Shown here: positions 23,169-32,273 of the stretch, one piece after another | How the letters are laid out: the number at the start of each line of letters is the position of its first letter | Position numbering within the stretch: the stretch's first letter is position 1 | Assembly: GCA_963848085.1 (NCBI GenBank) | Contig: CAWKCE010000001.1 | Span: 1 to 64,000 of the forward strand | Direction of reading: 5' to 3' | DNA length: 64,000 nt | Origin: CAWKCE01 sp032127035 | GTDB taxonomy: Bacteria; Actinomycetota; Actinomycetes; JAHEKZ01 | Notes under the pieces: generated by a model | Told to the model about the DNA's origin: nothing | Databases searched by the model: none | Seen by the model: the letters and a program-made list of their open reading frames with translations, nothing else | Made by a program: the position numbers and the translations under genes

Positions 23169-25972
23169 CCCTGCTCCACGACCCAGATCTCGGCACGCCC
23201 GCCAAGCCCGGCGAGAGCTCCGTCAACGTCGTCGTCGACGGCGTTGAGGTGACAGTGCCCGCAGGCACCTCGGTCATGCGGGCTGCGGCTCTGGCCGGAG
23301 TCGACGTGCCCAAGCTGTGTGCCACCGACAGCCTCGATGCCTTCGGCTCCTGCCGACTGTGCCTGGTCGAGGTCGACGGCCGCCCCGGGACACCTGCGTC
23401 CTGCACCACCCCCGTCGCCCCTGGCATGTCCGTCGCCACCCAGTCCCCCAAGCTGCAGAAGCTGCGGCGCGGCGTGATGGAGCTGTACCTGTCCGACCAC
23501 CCGCACGAGGAGTCGGGCTGCCGCCCGAACGGCGGCTGTGAGCTGCACGACCTGGCGGACAGCGTCGGGCTCACCGACGTCCGGTACGGGTTCTCCGGCG
23601 CCAACCACCAGACGTCCACGACAGATGCCTCCAACCCGTACTTCGCGTTCGACCCGACCACGTGCATCGTGTGCTCACGGTGTGTGCGCGCCTGCGACGA
23701 GATCCAGGGCACCCTGGCGCTCACGGTGGAAGGTCGCGGTTTCGAGTCGGTCATCTCTGCCGGCGGACTTCCGTTCATGGAGTCCGAGTGCGTGTCGTGC
23801 GGGGCCTGCGTCCAGGCGTGCCCGACCACGGCACTTCAGGAGAAGACCTTCATCGAGCTCGGCATGCCCGACCGAACCGTCAAGACCACCTGCGCCTACT
23901 GCGGGGTGGGCTGCTCGTTCAACGCCGAGCTGCGCGGGGACGAGGTCGTGCGCATGGTCCCGTCCAAGGAGGGCGGGGCCAACGAGGGTCACTCCTGCGT
24001 GAAGGGCCGCTTCGCCTGGGGCTATGCGACTCACCGGGACCGCGTCACCACCCCGATGGTCCGGGACTCGTTCCGCGACGAGTGGCGCGAGGTCTCCTGG
24101 GAGGAGGCGATCGGCTTCACCGTCGACCGGCTCCGTGCGATCCAGAGCGAGTCCGGCCCGGACTCCATCGGCGGGATCACCTCGTCGCGGTGCACGAACG
24201 AAGAGGTCTTCGTCGTCCAGAAGATGGTGCGCGCCGCCTTCGGCAACAACAACGTCGACACCTGCGCCCGGGTCTGCCACTCGCCCACTGGCTACGGCCT
24301 CAAGCAGACCTTCGGCACGTCGGCCGGCACCCAGGACTTCGCGTCCGTCGACCAGTCCGACGTGATGATCGTCATCGGCGCCAACCCCACCGACGGCCAC
24401 CCCGTCTTCGCGTCCCGCATGAAGCGCCGGCTCCGCGAGGGCGCCCAGCTGATCGTGGTGGACCCACGACGTATCGACCTGGTCCGCACCCCGCACGTGG
24501 AGGCCGCCCACCATCTGCAGCTGCTCCCCGGAACCAACGTCGCAGTGGTCAACGCGATCGCCCACGTCGTCGTCACCGAGGGCCTGGTCGACCGCGACTT
24601 CGTGGCCGAGCGCTGCGAGGCAGACTCGTTCGCGCAGTGGGAAGCCTTCATCGCCCGGCCCGAGAACAGCCCGGAGGCGACGGAGGCCGCCAGCGGTGTC
24701 CCGGCGGCCGAGCTACGCGCAGCCGCCCGTCTCTACGCCACCGCCGGCAACGCCGCCATCTACTACGGCCTCGGAGTGACCGAGCACAGTCAGGGCTCGA
24801 CGATGGTGATGGGGATGGCCAACCTCGCGATGGCCACCGGCAACATCGGGCGGGACGGCGTCGGCGTCAACCCGCTCCGCGGCCAGAACAACGTTCAGGG
24901 CTCCTGCGACATGGGCTCGTTCCCCCACGAGTTCTCGGGCTACCGTCACGTGTCCGACAACGCCGTCCGCGAGCTGTTCGAGACCGTATGGGGCACCGCG
25001 CTCGAGTCGGAGCCCGGACTGCGCATCCCGAACATGTTCGACGCCTCGCTGGCCGGCATCTTCCGCGGGCTGTTCATCCAGGGCGAGGACATCGCCCAGT
25101 CGGACCCCAACACCAAGCACGTCGTTGCGGCACTGTCGGCACTCGACCTTCTGGTCGTTCAGGACCTGTTCCTCAACGAGACCGCCAAGTACGCCCACGT
25201 CTTCCTGCCCGGCACCTCGTTCCTGGAGAAGGACGGCACCTTCACCAACGCCGAGCGCCGCATCAACCGCGTCCGCCCGGTGATGGACCCCGTGCACGGC
25301 AAGCACGAGTGGCAGGTGGCGTGCGAGATCGCCACCGCCATGGGGTACCCGATGGACTACGACGACGCCTCGCAGATCATGGACGAGATCGCCCAGGTGA
25401 CACCGACCTTTGCGGGCGTCTCGTTCGACCACCTGGACAAGGTCGGCAGCATCCAGTGGCCCTGCAACGACGCCGCCCCCGAAGGAACTCCGATCATGCA
25501 CGTCGACGGGTTCGTCCGAGGCAAGGGCCACTTCGTCGAGACGCCCTACGTCCCCACCGACGAGCGCGCCAACCGGAAGTTCCCGCTCATCCTCACCACC
25601 GGGCGGATCCTCAGCCAGTACAACGTCGGCGCCCAGACCCGCCGGACTGCGAACGTGGAGTGGCACGAGGAGGACGTGCTGGAGATTCACCCGCACGACG
25701 CGGAGGAGCTCGGGGTGGCCGACGGAACCTGGGTCGCCCTGGCCAGCCGCGTGGGTGAGACCCAGATGCGGGCGCAGATCACCGACCGAGTGCCTCAGGG
25801 TGTCGTCTACACGACGTTCCACCACCCGGAAAGCGGCGCCAACATCGTCACCACCGAGTACTCCGACTGGGCCACGAACTGCCCGGAGTACAAGGTCACC
25901 GCCGTCCGGGTCCGCCCGGCGAGCGTGTCCGACCCCAAGGGCTCGGCCGAGCCGGTCGACGTGACCACGTGA
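23165..25972 (+). CDS. fdsA: Formate dehydrogenase alpha subunit (Mo/W-bisPGD, catalytic)
   Basis: This 935-residue catalytic subunit oxidises formate to CO2 (or the reverse). N-terminus: [2Fe-2S] ligands C52, C63, C66, C80; a His/Cys cluster (DHPHEESGC...C); two ferredoxin-like [4Fe-4S] sites (C167-C177 and CVSCGACVQAC, C209-C219). Then the molybdopterin domain with its own CAYCGVGC...C cluster (C243-C278). The metal ligand is Cys371 in CARVCHSPTG, followed by the catalytic His372, so this is a cysteine, not selenocysteine, enzyme. The MoCo domain ends in the usual dinucleotide-binding part (LTTGRILSQYNVGAQTRR). Start: GTG 23165, overlapping the beta stop. Confidence 0.94.
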   Translation: MTLLHDPDLGTPAKPGESSVNVVVDGVEVTVPAGTSVMRAAALAGVDVPKLCATDSLDAFGSCRLCLVEVDGRPGTPASCTTPVAPGMSVATQSPKLQKLRRGVMELYLSDHPHEESGCRPNGGCELHDLADSVGLTDVRYGFSGANHQTSTTDASNPYFAFDPTTCIVCSRCVRACDEIQGTLALTVEGRGFESVISAGGLPFMESECVSCGACVQACPTTALQEKTFIELGMPDRTVKTTCAYCGVGCSFNAELRGDEVVRMVPSKEGGANEGHSCVKGRFAWGYATHRDRVTTPMVRDSFRDEWREVSWEEAIGFTVDRLRAIQSESGPDSIGGITSSRCTNEEVFVVQKMVRAAFGNNNVDTCARVCHSPTGYGLKQTFGTSAGTQDFASVDQSDVMIVIGANPTDGHPVFASRMKRRLREGAQLIVVDPRRIDLVRTPHVEAAHHLQLLPGTNVAVVNAIAHVVVTEGLVDRDFVAERCEADSFAQWEAFIARPENSPEATEAASGVPAAELRAAARLYATAGNAAIYYGLGVTEHSQGSTMVMGMANLAMATGNIGRDGVGVNPLRGQNNVQGSCDMGSFPHEFSGYRHVSDNAVRELFETVWGTALESEPGLRIPNMFDASLAGIFRGLFIQGEDIAQSDPNTKHVVAALSALDLLVVQDLFLNETAKYAHVFLPGTSFLEKDGTFTNAERRINRVRPVMDPVHGKHEWQVACEIATAMGYPMDYDDASQIMDEIAQVTPTFAGVSFDHLDKVGSIQWPCNDAAPEGTPIMHVDGFVRGKGHFVETPYVPTDERANRKFPLILTTGRILSQYNVGAQTRRTANVEWHEEDVLEIHPHDAEELGVADGTWVALASRVGETQMRAQITDRVPQGVVYTTFHHPESGANIVTTEYSDWATNCPEYKVTAVRVRPASVSDPKGSAEPVDVTT

Positions 25973-26193
25973 CGCTCGACGCGCTGGTCCGGATGGCCAA
26001 CCAGATCGCCGCCAACCAGGTCCACCTCCCGCCGGACGAGGCCGCGAGCCGCGTCGCCGACCACGTGCGCCTGTTCTGGACGCCCGGGATGCGTCAGGAG
26101 CTGGTCGACCATGCCGACGCGGGGGCCGACGATCTCGACCCCGTGGTGACCGAGGCGCTGGAGCAGGTCCGCGCGACCATCCCAGCACCCTGA
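25969..26193 (+). CDS. fdsD: Formate dehydrogenase delta subunit (FdsD)
   Basis: This is a 74-residue protein starting at GTG 25969 within a GTGA overlap with the alpha subunit. It shows the FdsD pattern: LVRMANQIAANQVHLPPDEAASRVADHVRLFWTPGMRQEL, then DPVVTEALEQVR. In Fds-type enzymes this small subunit helps stability and cofactor insertion. Its presence supports a soluble NAD-linked formate dehydrogenase rather than complex I. The sulfurtransferase FdhD is not in the window. Confidence 0.9.
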   Translation: MTLDALVRMANQIAANQVHLPPDEAASRVADHVRLFWTPGMRQELVDHADAGADDLDPVVTEALEQVRATIPAP

Positions 26194-26248
26194 CCCGCCG
26201 GCCGGTCGCCAGACGTCCCGCGCCGGCGTGACCCATCACTCACCCTGA

Positions 26249-26264
26249 CGGACCGAAAGACCCT
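26249..26264 (+). promoter_or_regulatory. Possible DosR-like box upstream of nifJ
   Basis: CGGACCGAAAGACCCT resembles the hypoxia-regulator DosR consensus (GGGAC..., four-base spacer, G(T/G)CCC), with two mismatches from memory of that motif. It lies 67 bp before the nifJ start. This is a weak, unscored match. Confidence 0.25.
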
Positions 26265-26291
26265 GCCCGCTGGCTGACCTCCCGGCGACTC

Positions 26292-26316
26292 TGGCCTGAG
26301 GAGCGATCCCAGGCCA
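26292..26316 (+). promoter_or_regulatory. Inverted repeat in the nifJ leader
   Basis: TGGCCTG and CAGGCCA form a perfect 7-bp inverted repeat with an 11-nt spacer, ending 14 nt before ATG 26331 and touching the ACAGGAGGG ribosome site. As RNA, the hairpin would sit directly beside the Shine-Dalgarno and could modulate translation. Confidence 0.35.
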
Positions 26317-26330
26317 CAGGAGGGCAGCGG

Positions 26331-29300
26331 ATGACCGCCGCAGGTGCACAGCCGGAGACCCGCCGTGCCGTCGTGGACGGCAACGAGGTCACCGCGCGGG
26401 TGGCCCACCTCCTGTCGGAGGTCGTCCCCATCTACCCGATCACGCCGGCGTCACCGATGGCCGAGCACTGCGACGACTGGAGCTCGCGCGGGCACCCCAA
26501 CCTGTGGGGCACTGTCCCGGAAGTGATCTCGCTGCAGAGCGAGGCCGGAGCGGCCGGAACCCTGCACGGTGCGGTGACCCGTGGCGCCCTCGGGACGACG
26601 TTCACGGCATCTCAGGGGCTGCTCCTGATGCTGCCGAACATGTACAAGATCGCTGGCGAGCTCACGCCGTCGGTGATCCACGTCGCGGCACGGACGATCG
26701 CCACCCACGCCCTGTCGATCTTCGGAGACCACTCGGACGTGATGTCCGCCCGCATGACTGGCTGGGCGCTCCTCGCGGCCTCCGGGGTCCAGGAGGCCGC
26801 CGACTTCGCCGCCGTCGCTCACGCCGCCACCCTCGAGTCACGGGTGCCCTTCCTCCACTTCTTCGACGGGTTCCGGACCAGCCACGAGATGAACACCGTC
26901 GAGCTGCTGTCCAACGACCAGCTCCGCGCGCTCGTCAACGACCAGCGGCTGAGCGAGCACCGGCTGCGCGGCCTCGACCCGGACCGGCCGGTGCTGCGCG
27001 GCAGCGCGCAGAACCCGGACGTGTTCTTCCAGGCTCGGGAGGCTGCCAGCCCGTTCTACGCTGCCGTTCCCGGCATCGTGCAGCGAAAGCTGGACGACCT
27101 GGCCGGGCTCACCGGACGCCGCTACGGCTTGGTCGACTACCAGGGGGCCGCCGACGCCACCGAGGTCCTCGTGCTCATGGGGTCGGGCGCCGGCGCGGCC
27201 GCCGAGGCAGTCCGCGCCCTCGTGGCCGACGGGCGCCGGGTCGGCCTTCTCACCGTCCGGCTGTACCGGCCGTTCCCGTCCGACGCGCTGCTGGCCGCGC
27301 TGCCAAGCACAGTGCGGACGCTGACCGTCCTGGACCGGGTCAAGGAGCCGGGCGCGCCCGGTGAGCCGCTCTACCTGGACGTCGTCGCCGCCCTGGCCGA
27401 AGCAGGCTCGACGGCACGCGCCGTCGGGGGTCGGTACGGCCTGTCCAGCAAGGAGTTCACGCCGGCCATGGCGAAGGCAGTGCTGGACGACGCCGGAGGC
27501 GAGCAGCCGCGGAACCACTTCACCATCGGGATCGTCGACGACGTCTCCCACTCCAGCCTGGATTTCGACCCCGGGTTCTCGACCGACCATGCCCGGGTTC
27601 GGGCGGTCTTCTACGGGCTGGGCTCGGACGGCACGGTGGGCGCCAGCAAGAACACCGCGAAGATCATCGGTGAGGCAACTGGTCTTCACGCCCAGGCGTA
27701 CTTCGTCTACGACTCCAAGAAGTCCGGCTCGATCACGGTCAGCCACCTGCGCTTCGACGAGGACCCGATCGACAGCAGCTACTTGATCGACGACGCGACC
27801 TTCGTCGGCGTCCACCAGTGGGTGCTGCTGGACCGGCAGGACGTGCTCAAGGTGGCCGCCAACGGTGCGACGGTGCTGATCAACACTCCCTACGCAGCTG
27901 ACGAGGTCTGGGACCGGCTCCCGGTCGAGGCGCAGGAGCAGGTGCTCGCCAAGCGGCTGCACGTGTATTGCGTGAACGCGTCCGCCGTTGCCCGCCGGGT
28001 CGGGATGGCAGGCCGCATCAACACCGTGATGCAGACCTGCTTCTTCGACCTGGCCGATGTGCTCCCGCGGGACGAGTCGCTCGAACGTCTGAAGGAAGCC
28101 GTCCGCACGACCTACGGCAAGCGCGGCAACGTCGTCGTCCAGCGCAACATCGAGGCTATTGATGCGGCCAGTGCCGCCCTTCACGAGGTTGTGGTCCCGG
28201 CCGAAGCGACGTCGACGATCCACCGCCGGCCACCGGTCCCGGCGGACGCACCGGACTTCGTGCAGCGCGTGACCGCCCGCATGATCGCCGGGGACGGCGA
28301 CCTGCTCCCCGTCAGCGCACTCCCGGTCGACGGGACCTTCCCCACCGGCACGGCGCAGTACGAGAAGCGGACCATTGCCGAGGAGATCCCGGTCTGGGAC
28401 GCCGACCTGTGCATCGACTGCGGAAAGTGCACCATCGTGTGCCCCCACGCTGCCATCAGGATGAAGGTCTACGACCCGGGCGAGCTCTCCGGAGGACCCG
28501 ACGACTTCAAGACGAAGGGCTTCAAGAACCGTGCAGTCCCCGGGCTTCAGCTGACCGTCCAGGTGGCTCCGGACGACTGCACCGGGTGCGGGGTGTGTGT
28601 GAGTGTGTGCCCTGCCTTCGACAAGAGCGAGGTCAAGCGCCGGTCCATCAACATGAAGCCGATCGCGGACCACCTCGACGACGAGCGCCGGTGGTTCGAC
28701 AACTTCCTGGAGATCGAGGCGGCCGACCCGTCGAGCTGGGCACCGGACAACGTCAAGAACTCCCAGCTGCGCGAACCTCTGTTCGAGTACTCGGGCGCCT
28801 GCTCCGGCTGCGGCGAGACGCCCTACATCAAGCTGCTCACTCAGCTGTTCGGGGACCGTCTTCTCGTGGCCAACGCGACCGGGTGCTCGTCCATCTACGG
28901 CGGCAACCTGCCCACCACGCCGTTTACCGTGAATGCGGAGGGACGGGGCCCGGCATGGTCGAACTCGCTGTTCGAGGACAACGCAGAGTTCGGGCTGGGC
29001 ATGCGGCTCGGCTACGAGGGACAGCAGCGGACAGCCGTCGCCACGCTGGGGATGCTGCGGTCCGAGGTCGGCGAGGAACTGGCGACCGAGATCGTCGAGC
29101 ACCTCGACGCCGGAGACGACGTCGGGATTCGCGAGCAGCGGGAGCGGGTCGCTGAGCTCACCCGCCGGCTGGCATCGGTGGACTCGGAGGAGAGCCGTCG
29201 GCTGCTCGACCTGTCGACCGCGCTGGTCCGCCGAAGCGTGTGGATCATCGGCGGCGACGGATGGGCCTACGACATCGGCTCCGGAGGCCTGGACCACGTC

Positions 29301-29939
29301 CTGGGCTCGGGACGCAACGTCAACGTGCTGGTGCTGGACACCGAGGTGTACTCCAACACCGGCGGCCAGCAGTCCAAGGCCACGCCGCGGGCCGCAGTCG
29401 CCAAGTTCGCCTCCGCGGGCAAGGGCGTCGTCAAGAAGGACCTGGGGCTGGAGGCGGTCGCCTTCGGCGACGTCTACATCGCCCAGATCGCCCTGGGCGC
29501 CAACGAGGTCCAGACGGTACGGGCACTCAACGAGGCAGAGGCCTGGCCGGGACCGTCGCTGGTCATCGCCTACAGCACGTGCATCGCGCACGGGATCGAC
29601 ATGGCCGAGTCCATGGGGCAGCAGAAGCTGGCCGTGACGTCGGGACACTGGCCGCTGTTCCGCTACCGCCCCGGGGACGGTGAGGAGACGCGCCCGTTCT
29701 CGCTCGACAGCAAGACGCCCTCGGTGCCCTACGAGGACTTCATGCGCTCCGAGGCCCGGTTCGCGATGCTGTTCCGGTCCAACCCGCGTCGAGCCCGCGA
29801 CCTCGCGGACCGCGCCCAGCACGACGTCGATGCGAGATGGCACTACTACGAGCAGCTGGCCGGCGTGGAGCGATCGGCGCCGGAGCCGGACCCCGGCCAC
29901 GCGAGTGATGCCCCGGCCGAGGATGAGGAGCAGTCATGA
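26331..29939 (+). CDS. nifJ: Pyruvate:ferredoxin (flavodoxin) oxidoreductase
   Basis: This 1202-residue homodimeric-type PFOR carries the full domain order. Domain I starts VDGNEVTARVAHLLSEVVPIYPITPASPMAEH. Transketolase-C-like and gamma domains (GSDGTVGASKNTAKII) follow. Two ferredoxin-type [4Fe-4S] sites are CIDCGKCTIVC (C693-C703) and CTGCGVCVSVC (C750-C760). The TPP domain has SGACSGCGETPY, ATGCSSIYGGNLPTTPF and GGDGWAYDIGSGGLDHVL. It decarboxylates pyruvate to acetyl-CoA and reduces ferredoxin or flavodoxin, and is unusual for mainly aerobic actinobacteria that use pyruvate dehydrogenase. Start ATG 26331 with GGAGGG upstream. No ferredoxin gene lies in the window. Confidence 0.96.
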   Translation: MTAAGAQPETRRAVVDGNEVTARVAHLLSEVVPIYPITPASPMAEHCDDWSSRGHPNLWGTVPEVISLQSEAGAAGTLHGAVTRGALGTTFTASQGLLLMLPNMYKIAGELTPSVIHVAARTIATHALSIFGDHSDVMSARMTGWALLAASGVQEAADFAAVAHAATLESRVPFLHFFDGFRTSHEMNTVELLSNDQLRALVNDQRLSEHRLRGLDPDRPVLRGSAQNPDVFFQAREAASPFYAAVPGIVQRKLDDLAGLTGRRYGLVDYQGAADATEVLVLMGSGAGAAAEAVRALVADGRRVGLLTVRLYRPFPSDALLAALPSTVRTLTVLDRVKEPGAPGEPLYLDVVAALAEAGSTARAVGGRYGLSSKEFTPAMAKAVLDDAGGEQPRNHFTIGIVDDVSHSSLDFDPGFSTDHARVRAVFYGLGSDGTVGASKNTAKIIGEATGLHAQAYFVYDSKKSGSITVSHLRFDEDPIDSSYLIDDATFVGVHQWVLLDRQDVLKVAANGATVLINTPYAADEVWDRLPVEAQEQVLAKRLHVYCVNASAVARRVGMAGRINTVMQTCFFDLADVLPRDESLERLKEAVRTTYGKRGNVVVQRNIEAIDAASAALHEVVVPAEATSTIHRRPPVPADAPDFVQRVTARMIAGDGDLLPVSALPVDGTFPTGTAQYEKRTIAEEIPVWDADLCIDCGKCTIVCPHAAIRMKVYDPGELSGGPDDFKTKGFKNRAVPGLQLTVQVAPDDCTGCGVCVSVCPAFDKSEVKRRSINMKPIADHLDDERRWFDNFLEIEAADPSSWAPDNVKNSQLREPLFEYSGACSGCGETPYIKLLTQLFGDRLLVANATGCSSIYGGNLPTTPFTVNAEGRGPAWSNSLFEDNAEFGLGMRLGYEGQQRTAVATLGMLRSEVGEELATEIVEHLDAGDDVGIREQRERVAELTRRLASVDSEESRRLLDLSTALVRRSVWIIGGDGWAYDIGSGGLDHVLGSGRNVNVLVLDTEVYSNTGGQQSKATPRAAVAKFASAGKGVVKKDLGLEAVAFGDVYIAQIALGANEVQTVRALNEAEAWPGPSLVIAYSTCIAHGIDMAESMGQQKLAVTSGHWPLFRYRPGDGEETRPFSLDSKTPSVPYEDFMRSEARFAMLFRSNPRRARDLADRAQHDVDARWHYYEQLAGVERSAPEPDPGHASDAPAEDEEQS

Positions 29940-30946
29940 GCGCCGATCTGTCGACTCGGTACCTCGGGTTCACCCTGACGAGCCCGGTTGTCGCATCCCC
30001 CAGTCCGCTCACGGACGACCCGGACATGTGGCCGATCCTCGAGGACGCCGGAGTCGGGGCGATCGTGCTGCCGTCGTTGTTCGAGGAGGAGGTCGAGCAG
30101 GAGGAGTGGTGGGTCTCCAACAACCTCGACCTGGGCACGAACATCTTCGGCGAGGCCACGTCGTACCTGCCGGAGTTCGACGACTACCACCTCGGGCCGG
30201 ACCGGTTCGTCAAGCTGGTGGAGCGAGCGAAGGCCTCCGTCTCGGTGCCGGTGATCGCCAGCGTCAACGGCACCTCCGCCGGTGGCTGGACCGGGTACGC
30301 GCGCCGACTCGTCGACGCCGGCGCCGACGCGCTGGAGCTCAACGTGTACGACCTGGTGTCCGACCCCAAAGTCACCGGAGCGGAGGTGGAGCAGCGCTAC
30401 CTGGACCTGGTCGCGGAGGTGCGTCGAACCGTCGACGTCCCGCTCGCGGTCAAAGTGGGTCCCTGGTTCAGCGCCTTCGCCAATGTCGCCTGCCGGCTGA
30501 AGGACGCGGGGGCAGACGGCCTGGTTCTCTTCAACCGCCTCTACCAGCCCGACATCGACCTGGACAGCCTCGACGTGATCCCCCGGCTGCACCTGTCCGG
30601 CCCGGCTGAGGTCAAGCTTCCGCTGTCCTGGGTCGGCGTGCTCTACGGCGCCTTTGACGGGTCCCTGGCGGCCAGCACGGGGGTGCATTCCGGCCACGAC
30701 GTGCTGAAGCTGCTGCTGGCGGGCGCAGATGTTGCCATGACCACTGCCGCGCTGCTTCGACACGGGCCGGAGCACGTGCGCCAGATGCTCGACGAGGTCC
30801 AGGAGTGGATGGACGAGCGCGGCTACGACGGCGTGGAGCAGCTCAAGGGCAGCGTCAGCCTGCGCAACGCCGCCGACCCGCAGGCGTACCAGCGAGCGAA
30901 CTACTACCAGGTCCTGCACTCGTGGTCCAAGGCCTGGGAGGCGTGA
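29936..30946 (+). CDS. Dihydroorotate-dehydrogenase-like flavoprotein linked to nifJ
   Basis: This 336-residue TIM-barrel flavoprotein has the class 1 DHOD fold: STRYLGFTLTSPVVASPSPL at the N-terminus, then NGTSAGGWTGYARRLVDAGADALELNVYDL, VDVPLAVKVGP, GADGLVLFNRLYQPDIDLD and a late loop STGVHSGHDVLKLLLAGAD. The start overlaps the nifJ stop (ATGA), a coupling found in other bacteria, so it probably works with PFOR or ferredoxin rather than in pyrimidine synthesis. No pyr genes are nearby. The substrate is unknown; a thioredoxin-like or ferredoxin-linked oxidoreductase role is possible. Confidence 0.85.
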   Translation: MSADLSTRYLGFTLTSPVVASPSPLTDDPDMWPILEDAGVGAIVLPSLFEEEVEQEEWWVSNNLDLGTNIFGEATSYLPEFDDYHLGPDRFVKLVERAKASVSVPVIASVNGTSAGGWTGYARRLVDAGADALELNVYDLVSDPKVTGAEVEQRYLDLVAEVRRTVDVPLAVKVGPWFSAFANVACRLKDAGADGLVLFNRLYQPDIDLDSLDVIPRLHLSGPAEVKLPLSWVGVLYGAFDGSLAASTGVHSGHDVLKLLLAGADVAMTTAALLRHGPEHVRQMLDEVQEWMDERGYDGVEQLKGSVSLRNAADPQAYQRANYYQVLHSWSKAWEA

Positions 30947-31045
30947 GGCCCAGCCGGGCGGGTCGAAGGCCCCGGGCGGATGGCGCTCGCGCCGACCATG
31001 ATGGACTTGATGAGACGACGACCGCCCACCGACGGAGGAGTGACC

Positions 31046-31207
31046 ATGGCCGACACCGCCACCACAACTGAGACCCTTGAAGTCATCGTGAACGAGAACG
31101 ACGAGGAGTCGAGCGGCCACGGCGTCCTTCGGGCCATTCTGATCGCCGTCGGCGTCGCAGCCATCGTCGCCGCCGTCGCTGTCGTTCTCGGCCGGCGCGA
31201 GAGCTAA
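31046..31207 (+). CDS. Small single-span membrane protein
   Basis: This is a 53-residue protein with a polar, acidic N-terminus (ATTTETLEVIVNENDEESS) and one membrane helix (VLRAILIAVGVAAIVAAVAVVLG) ending in RRES. The ATG at 31046 has an excellent GGAGGAGTGACC ribosome site. It follows the nifJ-DHOD pair by 99 bp. Function unknown. It is probably real, given the ribosome site and codon bias. Confidence 0.55.
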   Translation: MADTATTTETLEVIVNENDEESSGHGVLRAILIAVGVAAIVAAVAVVLGRRES

Positions 31208-31377
31208 ACCGCGCCTTCACGCCACTTCATGCTCCACCCGAGGGATGCGCCGCGTCAGTCGGGTGACATCGGTGATCCTTGACACCCGAACGGTGCAGCA
31301 ACCCTGATCCCCGCACATCCGACCTCTAGACCATGGGGTACGAACCGGCCAGGTTCACACGATCGGGAAGGACGGCC

Positions 31378-31545
31378 ATGGTCGACGGGTCCGTGATGGC
31401 GCTGCTTCACGAGCGCATCCCTTTGAGCCTGCTGTACGACCTGCTGGACCCGGCGGGTCCCCGCTCCGCGGAGATCTGGGCGGTCGAGGGCAGCGCTGAT
31501 GGGCTCGTTGACTCACTCCCCCGCTTGGCGTCTGACCTGCCCTGA
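31378..31545 (+). CDS. Small conserved-looking protein, paralogue of the 40.6-kb small protein
   Basis: This is a 55-residue protein: MVDGSVMALLHERIPLSLLYD, then LLDPAGPRSAEIWAVEGSADG. The ribosome site is GGAAGGA before ATG 31378; an in-frame ATG at 31333 is less likely. The middle closely resembles LLCDGVPITLLCDLLYVDGPPSREI in the protein at 40566-40799, so the two define a small family in this genome. No known function. It lies just upstream of tRNA-Lys. Confidence 0.5.
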   Translation: MVDGSVMALLHERIPLSLLYDLLDPAGPRSAEIWAVEGSADGLVDSLPRLASDLP

Positions 31546-31609
31546 GGGAACCGATTCGAGGTGCTTCTGGACGGCTGCTAGCATTCTGCGCGCACCTCAC
31601 CGGTGCATC

Positions 31610-31682
31610 GCGCCGCTAGCTCAACTGGCAGAGCAGCGGACTCTTAATCCGCGGGTTCGGGGTTCGAGTCCCTGGCGGCGCA
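31610..31682 (+). tRNA. tRNA-Lys (CTT)
   Basis: This is a 73-nt cloverleaf. The acceptor stem GCGCCGC/GCGGCGC is perfect, with discriminator A at 31682. The D arm reads AGCTCAACTGGCAGAGC. The anticodon stem GCGGA/TCCGC holds the loop CTCTTAA, giving anticodon CTT. The T arm has TTCGAGT. CCA is not encoded. A TANNNT-type minus-ten (TAGCAT, about 31578) lies upstream. Confidence 0.95.
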
Positions 31683-31686
31683 CCCG

Positions 31687-31703
31687 CAGGTCACGACCTG
31701 TTT
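31687..31703 (+). terminator. Possible terminator after tRNA-Lys
   Basis: A short hairpin CAGGTC-AC-GACCTG followed by TTT lies 5 bp after the tRNA end. The stem is short and the loop must open to four bases, so this is a weak candidate. Confidence 0.3.
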
Positions 31704-31861
31704 CAGCAGGTCAGGACCGCCATCGAACCCTTCCGACGCACGGGATCCGGCGGCCAGAAACGACAGCGAGAACGCGATCCGAGCCATTCGCTGTGGAACC
31801 TGGAGGGCACGGCACAACACCTCAGCAACCCTCGCTCGACCCGGAGGCCTGAGGCGAGACG

Positions 31862-32116
31862 CTAGCCCCGTTGTCGGCCCACCCGCACCACATCGTTCAG
31901 GACTTCACGGAGCGGTCGGATCATGCGCCGTCGGTGCTGCGGGCGGTCGCTCGGATCCATCCCCCATCCCCGATCCCATCCCACCGAAGCTCCGATGCGA
32001 TCCAGAACCGCTACCGCGTCGTCGCTGACCCACACCGCGTCCCGCTCCCCGATCAGCACATCCACGTCCACCTGGACCGCCGCAGCGAGTACTCGTCGGA
32101 TCTCGTCGCGGGTCAT
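31862..32116 (-). CDS. Hypothetical protein
   Basis: This is an 84-residue protein (MTRDEIRRVLAAAVQVDVDV) with strongly GC-biased third positions and a helical, charged composition, which supports coding. No recognisable domain or ribosome site. It lies alone in the stretch between tRNA-Lys and the alpha/beta hydrolase. The opposite strand is also open here but has poorer composition. Confidence 0.4.
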   Translation of the reverse strand: MTRDEIRRVLAAAVQVDVDVLIGERDAVWVSDDAVAVLDRIGASVGWDRGWGMDPSDRPQHRRRMIRPLREVLNDVVRVGRQRG

Positions 32117-32273
32117 ACCGCATGACGCTAGCTGTTTCTACGCCCGACCCTGGGACGGGGTGCCTTCCGGGGCCTGCTCAGCGGCTGTGTTGGAGGTCGC
32201 TCAGCAGGTTCCACCGGGACCCGTCGATAGCGTGAGCCCCGCCTGGTCGAGGGGACGACGGGACCAGGTGAAC

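Noticed and set aside
21121..25972. Fragment of respiratory complex I (nuoEFG)
   Set aside because: The third protein contains the Mo/W-binding CARVCHSPTG site and the FdsD subunit follows; no membrane nuo subunits are present.
26838..29900. Very long open frame on the minus strand opposite nifJ
   Set aside because: It is a by-product of GC-biased third positions; its translation has no domain structure, while nifJ on the other strand is intact and strongly conserved.
29936..30946. Biosynthetic dihydroorotate dehydrogenase (pyrD)
   Set aside because: Coupling to nifJ and lack of other pyr genes favour a different, unknown role.
31610..31682. tRNA-Lys as integration site of a mobile element
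   Set aside because: No integrase and no repeated tRNA 3' end nearby.
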